The notes below the pieces were generated by a model. The model was given only the letters and a program-made list of their open reading frames with translations, was not told the DNA's origin and ran no database searches. This document shows positions 5,702-5,787 of a stretch of 5,787 nt of DNA, one piece after another. A program made the translations under genes and the position numbers. Source of the DNA: Candidatus Methanomarinus sp. HR1 (GTDB lineage: Archaea > Halobacteriota > Methanosarcinia > Methanosarcinales > Methanocomedenaceae); assembly GCA_002926195.1 (NCBI GenBank), contig MZXQ01000329.1:10979-16765 (forward strand), in the 5' to 3' direction. Each line of letters begins with the position of its first letter. Within the stretch, counting starts at the first letter, position 1.

Positions 5702-5787
5702 ATTCCGGAGGAATGGAGGATTAGAAGATTCGATAATCTTCGTCCGGCATTTCGTAGGAATGGAGGATTAGAAGATTCGAAAATCTT
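5691..5787. repeat. Tandem ~47-bp hairpin-rich repeat, at least two copies, cut by the window edge
   Basis: The 32-bp cores at 5709-5740 and 5756-5787 differ at one base only (T5734 against A5781), with a 47-bp period. The sequence before each core (5691-5708 and 5737-5755) is related but more diverged. Each unit contains two hairpins: CATTCC/GGAATG (5701-5715) or CATTTC/GGAATG (5748-5762), and GAAGATT/AATCTT around a CGAT or CGAA loop (5724-5741 and 5771-5787). A weaker related piece (GGATTTTCTT, 5685-5694) lies upstream. The array probably continues past 5787. It lies upstream of polB in non-coding DNA; function unknown. The rest of 5612-5787 contains no gene I can support. Confidence 0.75.

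Noticed and set aside
5674..5750. Two nine-codon minus-strand peptides (starting at 5750 and 5703) in the repeat region.
   Set aside because: Too short, no SD site, and their start codons fall in hairpin arms of the repeat.
5709..5787. CRISPR array.
   Set aside because: Repeat cores of 32 bp are separated by only 15 bp that are themselves similar between copies; there are no unique spacers of about 30-40 bp.
5612..5787. A Borg-like or other extrachromosomal element suggested by tandem repeats beside a B-family polymerase.
   Set aside because: The neighbours are housekeeping archaeal genes and only two repeat units are visible; not enough to claim it.

Overview
The window looks like a chromosomal segment of a methanogen-related euryarchaeon. 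The evidence is an archaeal family-B replicative DNA polymerase with PCNA-binding motifs, an archaeal/eukaryal-type RNase P protein (Rpp21/Rnp4), an archaeal three-domain eRF1-like protein, Shine-Dalgarno-like sites of GAGGT type and TATA-like promoter sequence. The AT-leaning codon use and protein flavour suggest the Methanosarcinales/ANME-2 area. That placement is an inference from sequence style and was not tested against a database.

Layout: (1) 1-1068, minus: an eRF1/Vms1-type peptidyl-tRNA hydrolase (release-factor paralogue) whose 3' end runs off the window. (2) 1090-1407, minus: RNase P protein component 4, 21 bp upstream of the first gene and probably co-transcribed with it. (3) 1408-1458: a 51-bp divergent promoter region with a TATA-like dyad exactly midway between the two start codons. 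(4) 1459-2049, plus: pdxT, the glutaminase subunit of PLP synthase. (5) 2050-2195: a convergent intergenic region with hairpins, two G6 tracts and a minus-strand T6 tract. (6) 2196-2846, minus: a glyoxalase II-like metallo-beta-lactamase-fold hydrolase. (7) 2861-5611, minus: DNA polymerase B, 14 bp upstream of the hydrolase and probably in one operon with it. (8) 5612-5787: non-coding, with a possible terminator for an upstream minus-strand gene and at least two copies of a ~47-bp hairpin-rich tandem repeat that runs into the window edge.

Functionally the left minus-strand pair concerns tRNA and translation (5' tRNA processing and peptidyl-tRNA release). The right pair is the replicative/repair polymerase with a hydrolase of unknown substrate. 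pdxT is a lone cofactor gene; its partner pdxS is not in the window. No rRNA, tRNA, CRISPR array, transposase or intein was seen.

The least ordinary items are the symmetric divergent promoter that predicts two leaderless mRNAs, the release-factor paralogue with a GGMSQ catalytic loop, the two QxxLxxF PCNA-binding motifs at the polymerase C-terminus, and the tandem repeat whose stems stay paired between copies. No wholly new system is evident.
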